A stretch of 64,000 nucleotides of DNA from Silene latifolia (GCF_048544455.1 NC_133526.1:5038001-5102000); one strand, 5' to 3'. Numbered from the stretch's first letter, positions 1 to 10,805 are shown. Program-made: numbers and translations. The notes: generated by a model not told the origin, from the sequence alone.

Positions 1-202
1 ATCATTTTTTTGAACTTGAAATATATAAATACACAACACCCGTTTATCACCCGATCCACCCGTTTCATCCATGGATGATGGATGGATGGATGACGGATGA
101 TAGGTTTCACGGATGACGGACGGGTTGGATGAGATTTTAAAAGGACGGATGGATGACGGATGAGGCTTCACCCGACCCGAACCCGATCCATTGACATCCC
201 TA
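1..202. mobile_element. right end of a hAT-like element, cut by the window edge
   Basis: The stretch is made of degenerate GGATGA and CCCGAACCCGA units and ends in CATTGACATCCCTA at about 189-202. Read from the other strand this gives TAGGGATGTCAATGG, followed by GGGTCGGG-type sequence, a common terminus of non-autonomous plant hAT elements. The left end and target duplication are outside the window, so the family call is an inference. Confidence 0.45.
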
Positions 203-304
203 TTGGGAATGGGGTTTGAGGTTCATAGATGAGAATGGTTACAATTTTATATACAAGTTTGTGTTTTTGATTGTGAGTGATAGTGGACCCCATAGTATAC
301 TTTT

Positions 305-425
305 ATGAGGTTTGTCTATATTTAAGAGGTTTGTCTATTATCATATTGAGATTTATTGTTAAAGAGGTTTGTGTGTTGACTGATGTGACATTAGACAAAC
401 CTCATTTAACGTTTTGTCTATTGCT
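305..425. repeat. small inverted repeat upstream of the first syntaxin
   Basis: GAGGTTTGTCTA-like words occur three times on the + strand (about 308, 327 and 364), and the inverted form TAGACAAACCTC occurs near 392. This could be a degraded foldback element. The rest of 203-640 holds no gene that I can see; 640-757 is probably the syntaxin 5' leader. Confidence 0.35.
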
Positions 426-757
426 AATAGTTACAACTTACAAGTCACAAGAATAACTGTACCAAAAAAAAAAAAAACAAGTCACAAGAATAAACCGATA
501 TGATAAAGTCACGAGAATAACCCGAGGTGAAATCATGAACTCGATCCGTCCGATCCGTTTAATAGATCTACCATTCTACCCCCATCACGTTCACTCCCGG
601 TCTCCCTCGGCCTCTCCCCATCCCTCTCTTTAAACCCGTACTGTATCAACTAACAATTGGACCAACTAATTCATTCATCAATCATCATTGATCAATTCAC
701 TACTGACAATCTCCATTAAAATCCTCTCAAAATCTCATTTTGTCGTATCCCAATAAA

Positions 758-2679
758 ATGAACAACCTATTCTCATCCACATTTTCACCCCACTCCGGAA
801 ACGCGTCCGATCTCGAGTCGGGTTCAAGCGTAATCATAACCGGTGCAAATCTTGACAACTTCTTCCAAGATGTCGAAACCGTCAAACAAGACTTGACAGA
901 CTTAGATGACCTCCAAAGAAAACTCCGGTCTGCCCATGAGGAAACCAAAACGGCCCACACGTCCGGTTCGGTTAAACTGCTCCGGTCCACCATGGACCGG
1001 GACGTGAAGTTGACCTTGAGAAAGGCCAAGCAGATCAAGGTCCGGCTCGAGGCGTTAGACCGGTCTAATGCGGCGAACCGGAGTCAGACCGGTTGTGGAC
1101 CGGGCAGCTCGACGGACCGGACTCGGACTTCGGTTGTGGCGGGGTTGAGAGAGAAGTTGAAGGAGAAGATGGAGGAGTTTCAGGAGTTGAGAGAGAGGGT
1201 AAATGCGGAATATAAGGAGACTGTTAAAAGACGGGTTTTTACTGTTACTGGTGAAAATCCTGATGATAATACTCTTGATCTTTTAATTACTACGGGTGAA
1301 AGTGAATCTCTTTTGCAAAAGGCTATTCAACATCAGGTTTGTTTGTTTTGTTGAATTACTCAATTTTCATTTTGGATCATTCAGAAACCGTCTCTTTGTG
1401 TTCTAACAATTGCGGGAATGCTGATGCTGTTGATTTTTTTGGTTTTGTTGAATTCCGCAATTTTTATTTTTGATCATTCGGAAATGTTACTAACAGTTGC
1501 TGGAATGTTACCAAAGTTGGCTGGTGTGAGTGGTTAGGACTCTCATCTCTTTTAAACAAGTGGTCAAGGGGTTCGATTCCTGACTCTTGCAAATGAAAAA
1601 GCTAAACTTGGGAGGGATCAACCCATTAAATTGCTTTCAGTACCCGAAGGAGACTGTCGGTAGAGGATACTCCTGGTCAACACCAAAAAAAAACAGTTGC
1701 AGGAATGTTGATGTTGTTGAATTTTGCAATTTTCATTTTGAATCCCTCGAAAACCGTCTCTTTGCGTTGCTGACAGTTGTGGGAATGTTAAATGTTCTCT
1801 TTTTTTGTTAGTTTTTTTTTGTTTTGGTGACATTGTTTGATTTGAAAGTATTTTGAAATGCAATGAAAAAGCTTGTTAATCAAAATTTTTGAGATATTTG
1901 GATTTTGGGGTATAGAATTTGGGTGATTGATTGCTAGTGTTTGGCTTTCATGATCAATGGCGGAACTAAGTACTGTAATTAGGGGGCGGGAATTTTAGGG
2001 GCAGTGAACTTCTTATGGAATAAGGTAAAGAGAGTAAATAATCGAAAATTTTAACCAAAATTTTCATTGTTTAGGCCTATAGGGGGTGACTGGCTGACTG
2101 CCCTGCTAGCCTCGTTAGTTCCGCCACTGTTCATGTTTCTCTACAATAGTTTGAGGGGAAATTGCAAATTTGGTCAGTATAAATGCGACAATAGCTTACA
2201 TTGCTCGGATGATCTTACAGCTAACGATATTCTCACTTCTCAGGAAAATTAGGACAGGATGTTTCGGATTTGATTTATGATCAGGGAGACCTGATTTGAA
2301 TGCAATTTCATTATTTCAGGGCAGAGGACAAGTACTAGACACAATTGCTGAGATTCATGAAAGGCACGATGCTGTAAAAGACATCGAAAGGAGCTTGAAG
2401 GAACTACATCAGACATTTCTCGACATGGCAGTTTTGGTTCAAGCCCAGGGTGAACAGCTGGATAACATCGAAGCTCATGTCGGTAAAGCAAGTTCCTTCA
2501 TTAGGGGCGGAACTCAACAATTACACACTGCCAGGCAACACCAGAAGAATACCCGGAAATGGATTGTCTTTGCTATCATTTTGATTCTAGTCATCGTATT
2601 AATCATTGTCCTATCTTTACGCCCATGGGAACAAAAATCTGAGCCTCCTAAATCTTTATTGCTTGTTGCTGAATGCTGA
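758..2679 (+). CDS. SYP12-type plasma-membrane syntaxin (Qa-SNARE), copy 1
   Basis: Two exons, 758-1336 and 2320-2679, join in phase 0 to give 312 residues. The Habc three-helix region covers about residues 25-150, with the family motif GCGPGSS and then FTVTGENPD. The Qa-SNARE helix starts at the exon junction ([12 protein letters not shown]), with the zero-layer glutamine at Q236 (AQGEQ). KNTRKW precedes a single membrane anchor at about 274-293, so this is a tail-anchored protein. The family drives vesicle fusion at the plasma membrane by pairing with SNAP33-type and VAMP72-type partners; SYP121/PEN1 also serves in defence and ion-channel control. The intron position just before GRGQ matches the second copy. 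The ATG at 758 begins MNNLFSS, like the MNDLFSS start of known members. The tail of about 18 residues is unremarkable. SYP121, 122 and 124 cannot be told apart safely. Confidence 0.93.
1493..1709 (+). mobile_element. tRNA-derived SINE with 17-bp target duplication
   Basis: The SINE body is about 1510-1692. It has an A-box-like stretch (TGGTGTGAGTGG), a B box (GGTTCGATTCC) and an A-rich tail. It is flanked by ACAGTTGCTGGAATGTT (1493-1509) and the same 17 bp with one mismatch (1693-1709). It lies in the syntaxin intron in the sense direction and is related to the SINE at about 23206-23343. Confidence 0.85.
1955..2129. mobile_element. hAT MITE (CAGTGGCGGAACT ends)
   Basis: Begins CAATGGCGGAACTAA and ends TTAGTTCCGCCACTG, a terminal inverted repeat of about 15 bp. 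The flanks TTCATGAT and TTCATGTT match at 7 of 8 positions, the target-site length of hAT elements. It lies in the intron of the first syntaxin. The CP33 intron element at 8447-9407 has the same ends. Confidence 0.8.
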
Positions 2680-3085
2680 TCCCGCTTCTGTCAACCGAAC
2701 TTTCCACACAGAAAACTGTCAGTTCATATATTTCTTCCCTTGCGCCTTTTCTCTTCTCATATTCTTTCATTGTGGAGTTTATACTGTGGAGAGCAAGATT
2801 GAATTTTTATCAGTCAAACCGAGTGTGAATGAACAATTTGTTACTCCTAGTTAGTAGTTAGTCTTGTGTGAGACCAACCAGTGTGAGATCGTCTCATTTA
2901 AATTTTTGTGAACGAGAGTGAGTGTTCTACTGTTGTACGGAGTATTTGTATATGTCGTCCCTGTTGTAAATACCATATTGTTTGCTCATGGATTAGGATG
3001 TGAATACTGTTTTTTCATATATTTATGGATTGTTTCTGTACATTGTTCTGTTGCACGAGTAATTCCATATTTTTACATAGACAAC

Positions 3086-3320
3086 TAGACCTGGCAAAGC
3101 TGATCCGACCCGAGATCCGAAAATGACCCGAAATGTATCACCCGAAAGTGACCCGCCCCAAAACGACCCGACCCAAAGTGACCCGACTTAAGTGACCCAA
3201 TTGACCCAAAATGACCTAATTAATGCAAAATCATGACCCGAAATGACCCAAACGACCCAGAATGCCAGATTGACCCGATCCGAAGTGACCCAAACCCGAC
3301 CCGAATGACCCATTTGCCAC
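3086..3320. mobile_element. TAGACCTGGCAAA element, copy 1 (worn right end)
   Basis: Starts TAGACCTGGCAAA, continues as degenerate GACCCGAAATGACCC units and ends near ATTTGCCA at about 3319, where the expected TTTGCCAGGTCTA terminus is lost. It lies about 400 bp downstream of the first syntaxin stop codon. See the intact copy at 48245-48711. Confidence 0.55.
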
Positions 3321-4914
3321 AACACAAGGGACGACACGCTTTTCATAGTGACGTCTGCTCGATGGGAAATGATATCTTTAGGAGGGACTTGTAGAGTTGT
3401 AGGGGTGGTCGCCCTTGGAACAATCACAAGTTCAGCACAAGGGCTCTACTTTTTGGCCTATTCCTTTGGTATACTGTATGTAGCTGAAGACGGTCTTGCC
3501 GCAACGTCACTGCCTCACTGTGGATATAATTAAGGCTGTAATTGAGACTATTGAGTCGGATTAATTTGACAATTTTGCATAATTAATTTGGTCAAAGCTT
3601 GATCAAGTTGATCTTAAGCTGGAGCTCGACTTGAGCTCTATCTAAGTTTAGACTTGTTAGTTGTTACTGTCATAATTATATTCATTATCGCGATTAAGCA
3701 TCATTTGCCTTTTCACATTTCCCATAAGAACTCCAAATAACGGGTTCATTGTAAAATATGCTTAAAATTGTGATATTTTTGGGCCTCACCATACAACTTG
3801 TTGCTTGTCTTATGCTTAAAATGGGTGGATAGTTGATCCGTCTATAACTATAGACGGATATCTCCCGTCTATAATGAGAATTTGTGATAGAAGAATATAT
3901 TATTTCTGTCGATTAATTTTCAAAAGGGTAAAATTTAATGTATTAGTTATACCGCGCTTCAATTGAGCACGGCCACGCTCGAGCCTATTTCTATGTGAGC
4001 CCGAGACTAATTTTTTTTAAAGACACAAATACGGTTACGCCTAATCTAGAGTGGCGGAGTTTGTATTCTTGAACCAAATAACCAATAAAAAGATCATAAA
4101 TTAAATTCAACTCGGTTACACAACTAGGAATAACAAAACCCAAATTGTGGATTCACATGACACAATTAACCACACGTAGTTGAGTTGGTCTCCCTTCAGG
4201 CCATTTTGGTCTGAAATAGTAAGACGGATATTGAGACCATTTTACAGTTAAATGTAACTATATTTGCAAATTAGTTATCATATGCTGTAACTGTAATACT
4301 AGCTTGGTCATTGACGCATTGTGATTACATTTAACTATAAAATGATCACAATACCCCATCTTATCTTATTTATTTTAGATGAAATTAACCGTCTAAAACA
4401 AGAATTTGCGCAAGTAGTTAGTTAACACCTTGGAAATTTTCTTTTGGTAACAAACCACTAGAAAACGTTGATCAAGTCTCCAAAACACGTATTTGTTCAT
4501 TGTTAGGAAACACGTTTACGTAAAGTAGACTATATTCTTCCCATTATATTCCTCTCTGTTTAAATAAAAAAATAAAAAAATACTTGTTGATTTTAGACCA
4601 AATCATCTAAACTCGATACCATCCAGTACCGCTATCTCATTTTTCATCCGGGGAAATATCGTCTGAATAGTAATTATCTGAGGAAAGTTGATCACAATTC
4701 AACTTGAATTAAAGTCAAAGATTAAGCCACCTTCCTTCCTTATACCATTCCTATAATGTTTCTGGAAGCAGTAATGGAAGTTGAATGATATAATCCATGT
4801 TTTGACAAGTCTTACATTCAATTTCATACAAATAAAATTCCGACTCCGAAAACACAAAAGTCACCTCTCAAAAAAACTTGTCAATCTTCTCCAACATTTT
4901 CCGTCGAAAACAAA
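3321..4914. other. intergenic spacer between the syntaxin genes
   Basis: AT-rich with no recognisable gene. At 3826-3888 there is a fragment of a palindromic element (CCGTCTATAACTATAGACGG, then CCGTCTATAATGAGAATTTG), whose terminus recurs in the complete element at 31096-31292. A short open stretch at 3348-3533 has no support. The promoter and leader of copy 2 must lie in the last few hundred bases. Confidence 0.5.
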
Positions 4915-6724
4915 ATGAACAATCTAAGATCATTTTCGTCATCCCGTCACACCGGCGACATAGAGATGGGTTCCCCAGGGAACCTAGACAAGTTCTACAT
5001 CGACGTGGAAATGATCGAGAACGACCTGAAAGAAATCGACGAAATTCAGAACAAACTAAGAGCTGCCCATGAAGACAGTAAAACGGCTCACAAGGCCGGT
5101 GTGGTGAAGGAGTTGAGGTCTAGGATGCATGGAGACGTGACACGCGCTTTGAAAAAGGCTAAGGTTATTAAGGATAGAATTGAGGCGTTGAACAGGTCGA
5201 ATGCTGAGAGTCTGAACACGCCAGGGTGCGGTCCTGGCAGCGCTACTGAACGTGCCAGGACGAATGTTGTTGCAGGTTTAGGGAATAAGTTGAAGGCGAA
5301 GATGGATGAGTTTATTAAGTTGAGGGAAAGGATTAATGAGGAGTATAAGGAGATTGTACAGCGGAGGTATTTTACTGTTACCGGTGAGAATCCCGATGAA
5401 CAAACTGTTGATTTGTTGATTACTACCGGTGAAAGTGAGAGTTTCCTGCAGAGGGCTATTCAGCAACAGGTTTGTAGCATTCTGTTACAGTTTTCTGGTT
5501 TAGTTTTTTTCATCTGATTTTGAGTATGTTTTTGTATTTTATGTATGACGGGTTTTGAACCTAGGTCACATAACTCATAATGGAAACCTATCCTTGTGTT
5601 ATGATATAGGGTCCATGCCTCCATGGTCCCATTACTTTGGTATTAGGAAAAAGTTCAGGGATATTCTACGTGGTACCTGTTAACTTCTTTTTTAACATAA
5701 ACGTCTTTGACTGGCCATAATTCACGATCAAAACTTCTGAAAGCGACGATTTTTTTTTTTTCAAATTGACCGGCTTTACGAGATCTTTAATCTGGAAAAA
5801 AAATATTTCAGTTTCTGAACTCGTGGCAAGAATTATGGCCAGTTAAACTTTAAACTTTGACTGACCGTACCTCTTTGTAGCGTGTTCCGAATGCGACATT
5901 TTTTTTTTCAAATTGACCGCGTTAATGATATCTTTGATTTGAAAAAAAAAATCATAACTTTCGGAACTCATGGCCGTGAGTTATGGCCAGTCAAAGGCGT
6001 TTTTGGTGAAAATGAGGTTACCATGTAGAAAATAAAAAAAACGGGATTACCACGTAGAATATCCCTAAAAATTAAATTTACGAGTTTTTTGTTCTTTGAT
6101 AGTCACTTTACCAACTACTTTAGCGGACATTTTCATTGGATGACGTCACTATTTATACGATATAGGGTCCATGGCACCATTATTTCAGTACTAACAAAAA
6201 AATTTGAATCTACAATTTTTTTTCGGACAAGTGACTTGGAAATTTCAATGGAACCCATAAACAAAATTTCACAAATTTTCTGTCATTGAAACAACTTTAT
6301 CAACAGCTTTTAGCTAACATTTTTGTTGGATGAAGTCGTAATACCGCGAGTCTATTAGCTGGATTGGAAGATGTGCTGATAATGATAATGGTTAATGAAA
6401 ATGTAGGGGAGGGGACAGATTCAAGATACAATAGCAGAGATACAGGAAAGGCATGATGCAGTCAAAGATATCGAAAGAAATTTGATTGAATTGCAGCAAA
6501 TATTTCAAGACATGGCTACATTAGTGTTCCATCAAGGAGAGCAGTTGAATGATATCCAACGAAATGTTGAAAGATCAAAGTCAGTGGTACAGGCAGGAAC
6601 ACAACAGTTGGTGCAAGCGCGTAAGAGTCAAAAGAATACCCGAAAATGGACTTTTTTTGCCATTATTCTCCTGCTCATCATCATTTTGGTCGTCGTCCTC
6701 TCTATACGTCCATGGCAGAAATAG
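4915..6724 (+). CDS. SYP12-type plasma-membrane syntaxin (Qa-SNARE), copy 2
   Basis: Two exons, 4915-5469 and 6407-6724, join in phase 0 to give 290 residues. It has the same architecture as copy 1: an N-terminal Habc region with GCGPGSA and FTVTGENPD, the intron exactly before GRGQ, a Qa-SNARE helix with zero-layer glutamine Q228 (FHQGEQ), then KNTRKW and a C-terminal anchor of about 20 hydrophobic residues. The protein ends four residues after the anchor (RPWQK), so it lacks the longer tail of copy 1. The start [10 protein letters not shown] replaces MNNLFSS. Same orientation, shared intron position and close sequence make this a local tandem duplicate, but divergence is substantial, especially in the Habc region and at the N terminus. 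It probably acts in membrane fusion at the cell surface; any pollen or root-hair specialisation is unknown. Confidence 0.92.
5657..6066. mobile_element. 410-bp MITE with AGGGATATTCTACGTGGTA ends
   Basis: Ends are AGGGATATTCTACGTGGTA and its complement TACCACGTAGAATATCCCT. Flanks AAAAAGTTC and AAAAATTAA agree at 6 of 9 positions, suggesting a worn 9-bp target duplication. Inside, a phrase with GACTGGCCATAA and TTCAAATTGACCG occurs about twice, partly inverted. It lies in the intron of syntaxin copy 2. The superfamily is unsure, perhaps Mutator-like. Confidence 0.65.
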
Positions 6725-7035
6725 TCTCCTCATTGTTCGGGTTTCTATGGTTCTGTAACTGATCATCATATTTGGTTTTGATTTTTTGTTGATAATAGCC
6801 ATTAGGTTATACTGTTTTTTTTTGGTTTGAGATACTGGTTTGGTTCGGTTATGGTGATATTCTTATACATTAATGTTCATATTTTGTGAGATGTTAATGT
6901 GGAGAAAATTCTTTTGTTTTTCATTAACAAGCCGAAACACTTACATTTCAAAACCGAAACCAATTCTCTACAATTCCTGCATGTTAATACAGATCTATGC
7001 CTCTGGCAATGATTCAAAATACATAGGTTTCTGTT
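6725..7035. other. convergent 3' ends
   Basis: The spacer between the stop codons of syntaxin copy 2 (+) and CP33 (-). AT-rich; it presumably holds both 3' untranslated regions. No separate gene seen. Confidence 0.5.
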
Positions 7036-9857
7036 TTAAGAGTTTACAGAAGAAAGTACTTCACTTTGCCCAGTAGCAGCCGCAGCGTTAGAGCGACTCC
7101 TATCCGTTGCCATATTCAATCGCAAAGGTCGCCCTTCCAGTTCCTATAAAACGCGGAAACACAAAGTTAGTGTTCCTATCCATATTGTGACATTCCTGAA
7201 CAAAAATGGCAGATGTCAACTAGCTTAGTTGGTAAAGTCTTAAGTAGTGGTACTTAGGACCTGGGTTCAAACCCCGTTAGCATCATAATCGCCCAGAAAA
7301 AAAAAAACATTGCGAATAATATGCGTCTAGGCCGAAACGAGTTTAAGTCAAAGGAGTAATTTAATAAGTACACATACCACTCCATTCATGTCACTGATAG
7401 CAGATTGTGCATCCTCTGCTGATTGAAATGAAACAAACCCAAAACCTCGAGATCTTCCACTATCTCTCTCATAAACCACCTTGGCACTCGAAAAACCTGC
7501 TTGGTTTGAAAATGCGTCCCTAAGGCCTTGTGTAGTGACGCCCCATCCAAGATTACCAGCATAGATCTTATGAGGCGTGTCTACAAAACTCTGGTTGCTG
7601 ATCCGGATTTTAGCCCCCATCATTTTCCGCTCACCTCCTTTTGGAACTTCAGGGAAGTTCACTCTAATTGTTCGGCCTCCTACTTCCTGCACAATGAACT
7701 TCCACATTACTTACATGATCGGTTTTATGATTACATAAATAACATCATTACCACACTGCCTCAGCCCTCAAGACTCTCTTCTACCGGACCATGAGTAACA
7801 TGAAGCATCATGAAAATTGCATTGAACGACTGTTACTACATATCAGATATTGTTAAACCCTCTGCGAAACCACACAATGCACAAACGCAAAGCACCGTTC
7901 TGCATCTAAGACGACAGTAAAAATTTAACTGATGACAATTTGCCTCCTTCCCTTCTCAAAGTAACACATACTACCAATTAGCTTGATTATCACAGCAACA
8001 GTGACACACTGACACATATGCATCAACCAATTCTAACCCTATTTCCTCTAGAGACACCATCAGCCTACACAAGATCGAGGATAAGATGTACGCAACCTCT
8101 ATGAATCTCAAAAGATTAATTCTTTTACCCGCATACTTCCAAAATTCATACTTGTAGATCACTGAAGTAACATCACAACTTCTACTCCATAAGTCTATAC
8201 AAATTAGCAGTAAGCGAATTTCATCAACATAAGTTCCTCCGTATTAACCACTAGGCTAAGACAACTTCGGTCAGCAGAAGTAACAATTAGAAGTTTAGAA
8301 CAATTAGAGAGACTTACAGAACCATCAAACATCCGGATGACCTCTTTCGCCTCCTCAACGCTTTCCATTGTCACAAATCCAAACCCTCTGCTCCTATCAG
8401 TCATCTTATCATGTATTATCTGCAATTCAGACCAAACTGATTAAAACAGTGGCGGAACTGGAGTGGCTAGCAGGTGCGCTCGTTCTTTACATATTCAAAC
8501 TTTCAAACTTTTAATTAAAATTTCCGAACTTTTTTCAAGTATACCATACTACATTACTCATTGTCCGGTGACACGTCTGACAACTACAAATCCCAATTCC
8601 GCCACATTAATAATGTTCAAATTTAAGACAATTGTAACTTTTAATAAAAATTTCCAAACTTTTTCCGAGTTTACCATAATACATTACTCGTTCGTCCGTC
8701 CCCTAATAACTACAAATCCCAATTCCGCCACATTAAAATTATTCAAATATAAGAAAATTGAAATTTCTAATTAAAATTTCCAAACTTTTTCCGAGTTTAC
8801 CATAATACATTACACGTTCGTCCCCTAACTACTAAAAATCCTAATTCCGCCACATTAAAATTATCCAAATATAAGACAATTAAAACTTCTAATTAAAATT
8901 TCCAAACTTTTTCCGAGTTTACCATAATAATACATTAGAGTAGGTCTCCTGAGAGACGGTCTCTCAATAAAGCTTAATAAGCTTGGTCTCTCAATAAACT
9001 TCTAATAAGCTTTATTGAGAGACCATTGTACAATTTTAAGAAAAAGTGGTACTAAAGGTAATAAAATAGGTACAAATCATGATTAATGATAAAATGGGTA
9101 CATTTATTATCTAAATAGGTACGAAATTACTATATCACGATCAACAATAAAAAGAGTACGAAATACAAATAAAAGAGTACAAAAGATTGGTCTCTCAATA
9201 ACTTATTAAGAGACCGTCTCTCCCAAGTTTTAGGGAATACATTACTCGTCCGTCCCCTAACAACTACAAATCCTAATTCCGCCACATTAAAATTATCCAA
9301 ATATAAGACAATTAAAACTTCTAATTAAAAAGTTCCAAACTTTTTTCGAGTTTACCATAATACATTACTCGTTCGCTCCCTAACTACAAATCCCGACTCC
9401 GCCACTAAATGAAAACACAAGAATGTACCTCAACAGACTTGATTTGACCAGCCCTAGAAAAGATTTCAGACAATTGAGAAGAAGTCATAGAAAATGGCAA
9501 ATTTCCCACATAAACTCTACCACCATCAGAACTTCTAACATCATTCTCTTCAACATCAGTTTCATCAATCTCACTGTCTTGCACTTCATCATCACCAGAG
9601 ATATCACTGCTTTCGATATCGCCGAAAGCGGAAGAAGAGTGACATAAGTGAAAAGGGAAGAGAAAAGGAAGAGGGGTAGTATTGAAATTACTGGGTTTTA
9701 AGAAGAGGGATTTGTGAAGATGTTTACTGGGTTTGGGAGAGAAGTGTGTGAAGGAGTGAAAGTGGTCTGAAGGAAGAGGAGTGAGTGAAGTTGAGGAGGA
9801 GGAGGAAGGTGTAACAATGGCGGAAAGTGAGGATATTGCTCCTGCTGCTGCTGCCAT
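7036..9857 (-). CDS. CP33: chloroplast ribonucleoprotein CP33, two RRM domains
   Basis: Four exons on the minus strand, read 9857-9429, 8419-8318, 7686-7378 and 7143-7036, all in phase 0, give 315 residues. The N terminus is a Ser/Thr/Pro-rich chloroplast transit peptide (about 1-75), followed by the acidic spacer typical of cpRNPs (DISGDDEVQDSEIDETDVEE region). RRM1, about residues 113-190, has RNP2 VYVGNL and RNP1 RGFGFVTM. RRM2, about 222-300, has RNP2 IYAGNL and RNP1 RGFGFVSF. The phrases FPEVPKGGE and AGNLGWGVTTQGL are very close to CP33 as I remember it from Arabidopsis, and the length is near the usual 320-330. The family binds chloroplast mRNAs in the stroma, stabilises them and supports splicing and editing. 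The start is the first ATG that gives a transit peptide (MAAAAGAISS). Introns 1 and 3 contain transposon insertions, and a GC-rich MITE lies about 110 bp upstream of the ATG. Confidence 0.94.
7204..7310 (+). mobile_element. tRNA-derived SINE in CP33 intron 3
   Basis: TAGCTTAGTTGG matches an A box and GGTTCAAACCCC a B box about 45 bp later; an A-rich tail ends near 7310. It is antisense to CP33. It is not a tRNA gene, since no acceptor stem or 3' half can be formed. Target duplication not resolved. Confidence 0.65.
8447..9407. mobile_element. hAT element with internal tandem array, filling CP33 intron 1
   Basis: Begins CAGTGGCGGAACT and ends GACTCCGCCACT(A). The flanks GATTAAAA and AATGAAAA match at 6 of 8 positions. 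The interior is a tandem array of about 121-126 bp units, each containing ATTCCGCCACATTAA (near 8596, 8722, 8843, 9276 and a terminal variant near 9396), so the unit seems to include the element's own end. Another element is inserted at 8938-9235. CP33 intron 1 is 8420-9428, so the element is almost the whole intron. Confidence 0.75.
8938..9235. mobile_element. 298-bp MITE nested in the hAT array, 9-bp target duplication
   Basis: It interrupts one unit of the 122-bp array and is flanked by AATACATTA at 8929-8937 and 9236-9244. Subterminal inverted repeats read GAGAGACGGTCTCTCAATAA on the left and TTATTAAGAGACCGTCTCTC on the right. The 9-bp duplication suggests a Mutator-like MITE. GACGGTCTC-type words also appear near 2890, 17797, 17885 and 41325, so related copies are scattered here. 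Confidence 0.8.
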
Positions 9858-9967
9858 TATTGTTGCACAGAGAATATTGGTGACTTGTCTTAGGAAAGTG
9901 GTTTGTTGTAGTTGTAGATAAGGTAGTTGGTACGAGTTTGATGGCAAATTGGCAATAGATAATGATA

Positions 9968-10128
9968 CGGCGTCACCGGGTACCGCCCAATTTCGGCGCC
10001 ACCCTCTTACATGCACCTCTTATTATTGAGGTCCCCACTTATTCTATGTGATGTATCCATTATTTTGTGGGTCCCATTTATTGCATGTGAGAGGGTGGCG
10101 CCGAGATTGGGCGCCACCGGGTGGCGCT
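9968..10128. mobile_element. GC-rich foldback MITE in the CP33 upstream region
   Basis: Arms of almost 50 bp pair across a short loop: the left arm contains GCCCAATTTCGGCGCCACCC and the right arm GGGTGGCGCCGAGATTGGGC. No clear target duplication seen. Its near edge is about 110 bp from the CP33 start codon, so it lies in the promoter or leader. Confidence 0.7.
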
Positions 10129-10529
10129 AACTCATTTTCCATTAGCAAGATCCCGGATCTGACCCGATACCAATGTATTGGGTCTGGGCTCCATTTTTTC
10201 AGACCCGTTACTCTGTTAGATCCGGATCGGACTAGTCCACTGTCCACTGTTATTAGATCTGGTAAATGGGACAACATGCTCGGGTTATTTCGAGTTTAAC
10301 AGAACTTCAGGTCTGCTTGGTCAATTCGAATCCAAGTTATGGAGTTCATTATTATCAAGTTATTTATAAATAATAGACCGTATAACAATTGATATTTAGG
10401 GTCAGGTCATTTTGATCGCTCAATTTGGGTTACTAGTCAAACTCAATTCCTTAGTTTTGGTTGTCGGGTCGGGTACAGGGCAGAGCATTAGGCTATTCGA
10501 GTTAAGATCTAATTCCACGTTTCCACTCC
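10129..10529. other. spacer with degenerate GGGTC/GACCC words
   Basis: No gene recognised. The stretch has scattered GACCCG and CGGGTT words like those in the GGGTC-rich elements but no clear ends, so it is probably an old, worn copy. Confidence 0.35.
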
Positions 10530-10805
10530 CAGACCTGGCAAATGGGTCAGTTGGCTCGGGTTCGGATCGGGCTAGCTTGGATCAGGTCATTTCAAATTTG
10601 TCACATTTTTAGGTTAGTTCAGGTCATTTCGGGTAACAGGCTTGTTTCAGGTTTGTTGGTTGGGTCTGTTTTGGGTCAAGCGGGTCGGTTTATTTCGGGT
10701 CGAGTCATTTTTGGGGCTGTTCGGGACACAATCAGATGATGTAGTTTGGGTCAAATTCAGATCTTAGGTCGGCCGTTTCAGGTCGGGTTGATTTTGTGAG
10801 GTCTA
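10530..10805. mobile_element. TAGACCTGGCAAA element, copy 2
   Basis: Left end (C)AGACCTGGCAAA, right end TTTTGTGAGGTCTA, interior of GGGTCGGGTT-type units. The flanks CCACTCCC and CCACCACC match at 6 of 8 positions, consistent with an aged 8-bp target duplication. Confidence 0.65.

Noticed and set aside
3348-3533. 61-residue open stretch with a hydrophobic centre between the syntaxins
   Set aside because: No family resemblance, no partner exons and a stretch this short is expected by chance. It directly follows a transposon remnant.
7204-7310. Possible tRNA gene (A and B box)
   Set aside because: No paired acceptor, D or anticodon stems can be drawn and an A-rich tail follows, so it is a SINE. 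The same holds for the B boxes at about 1575, 26660, 37030 and 40340.
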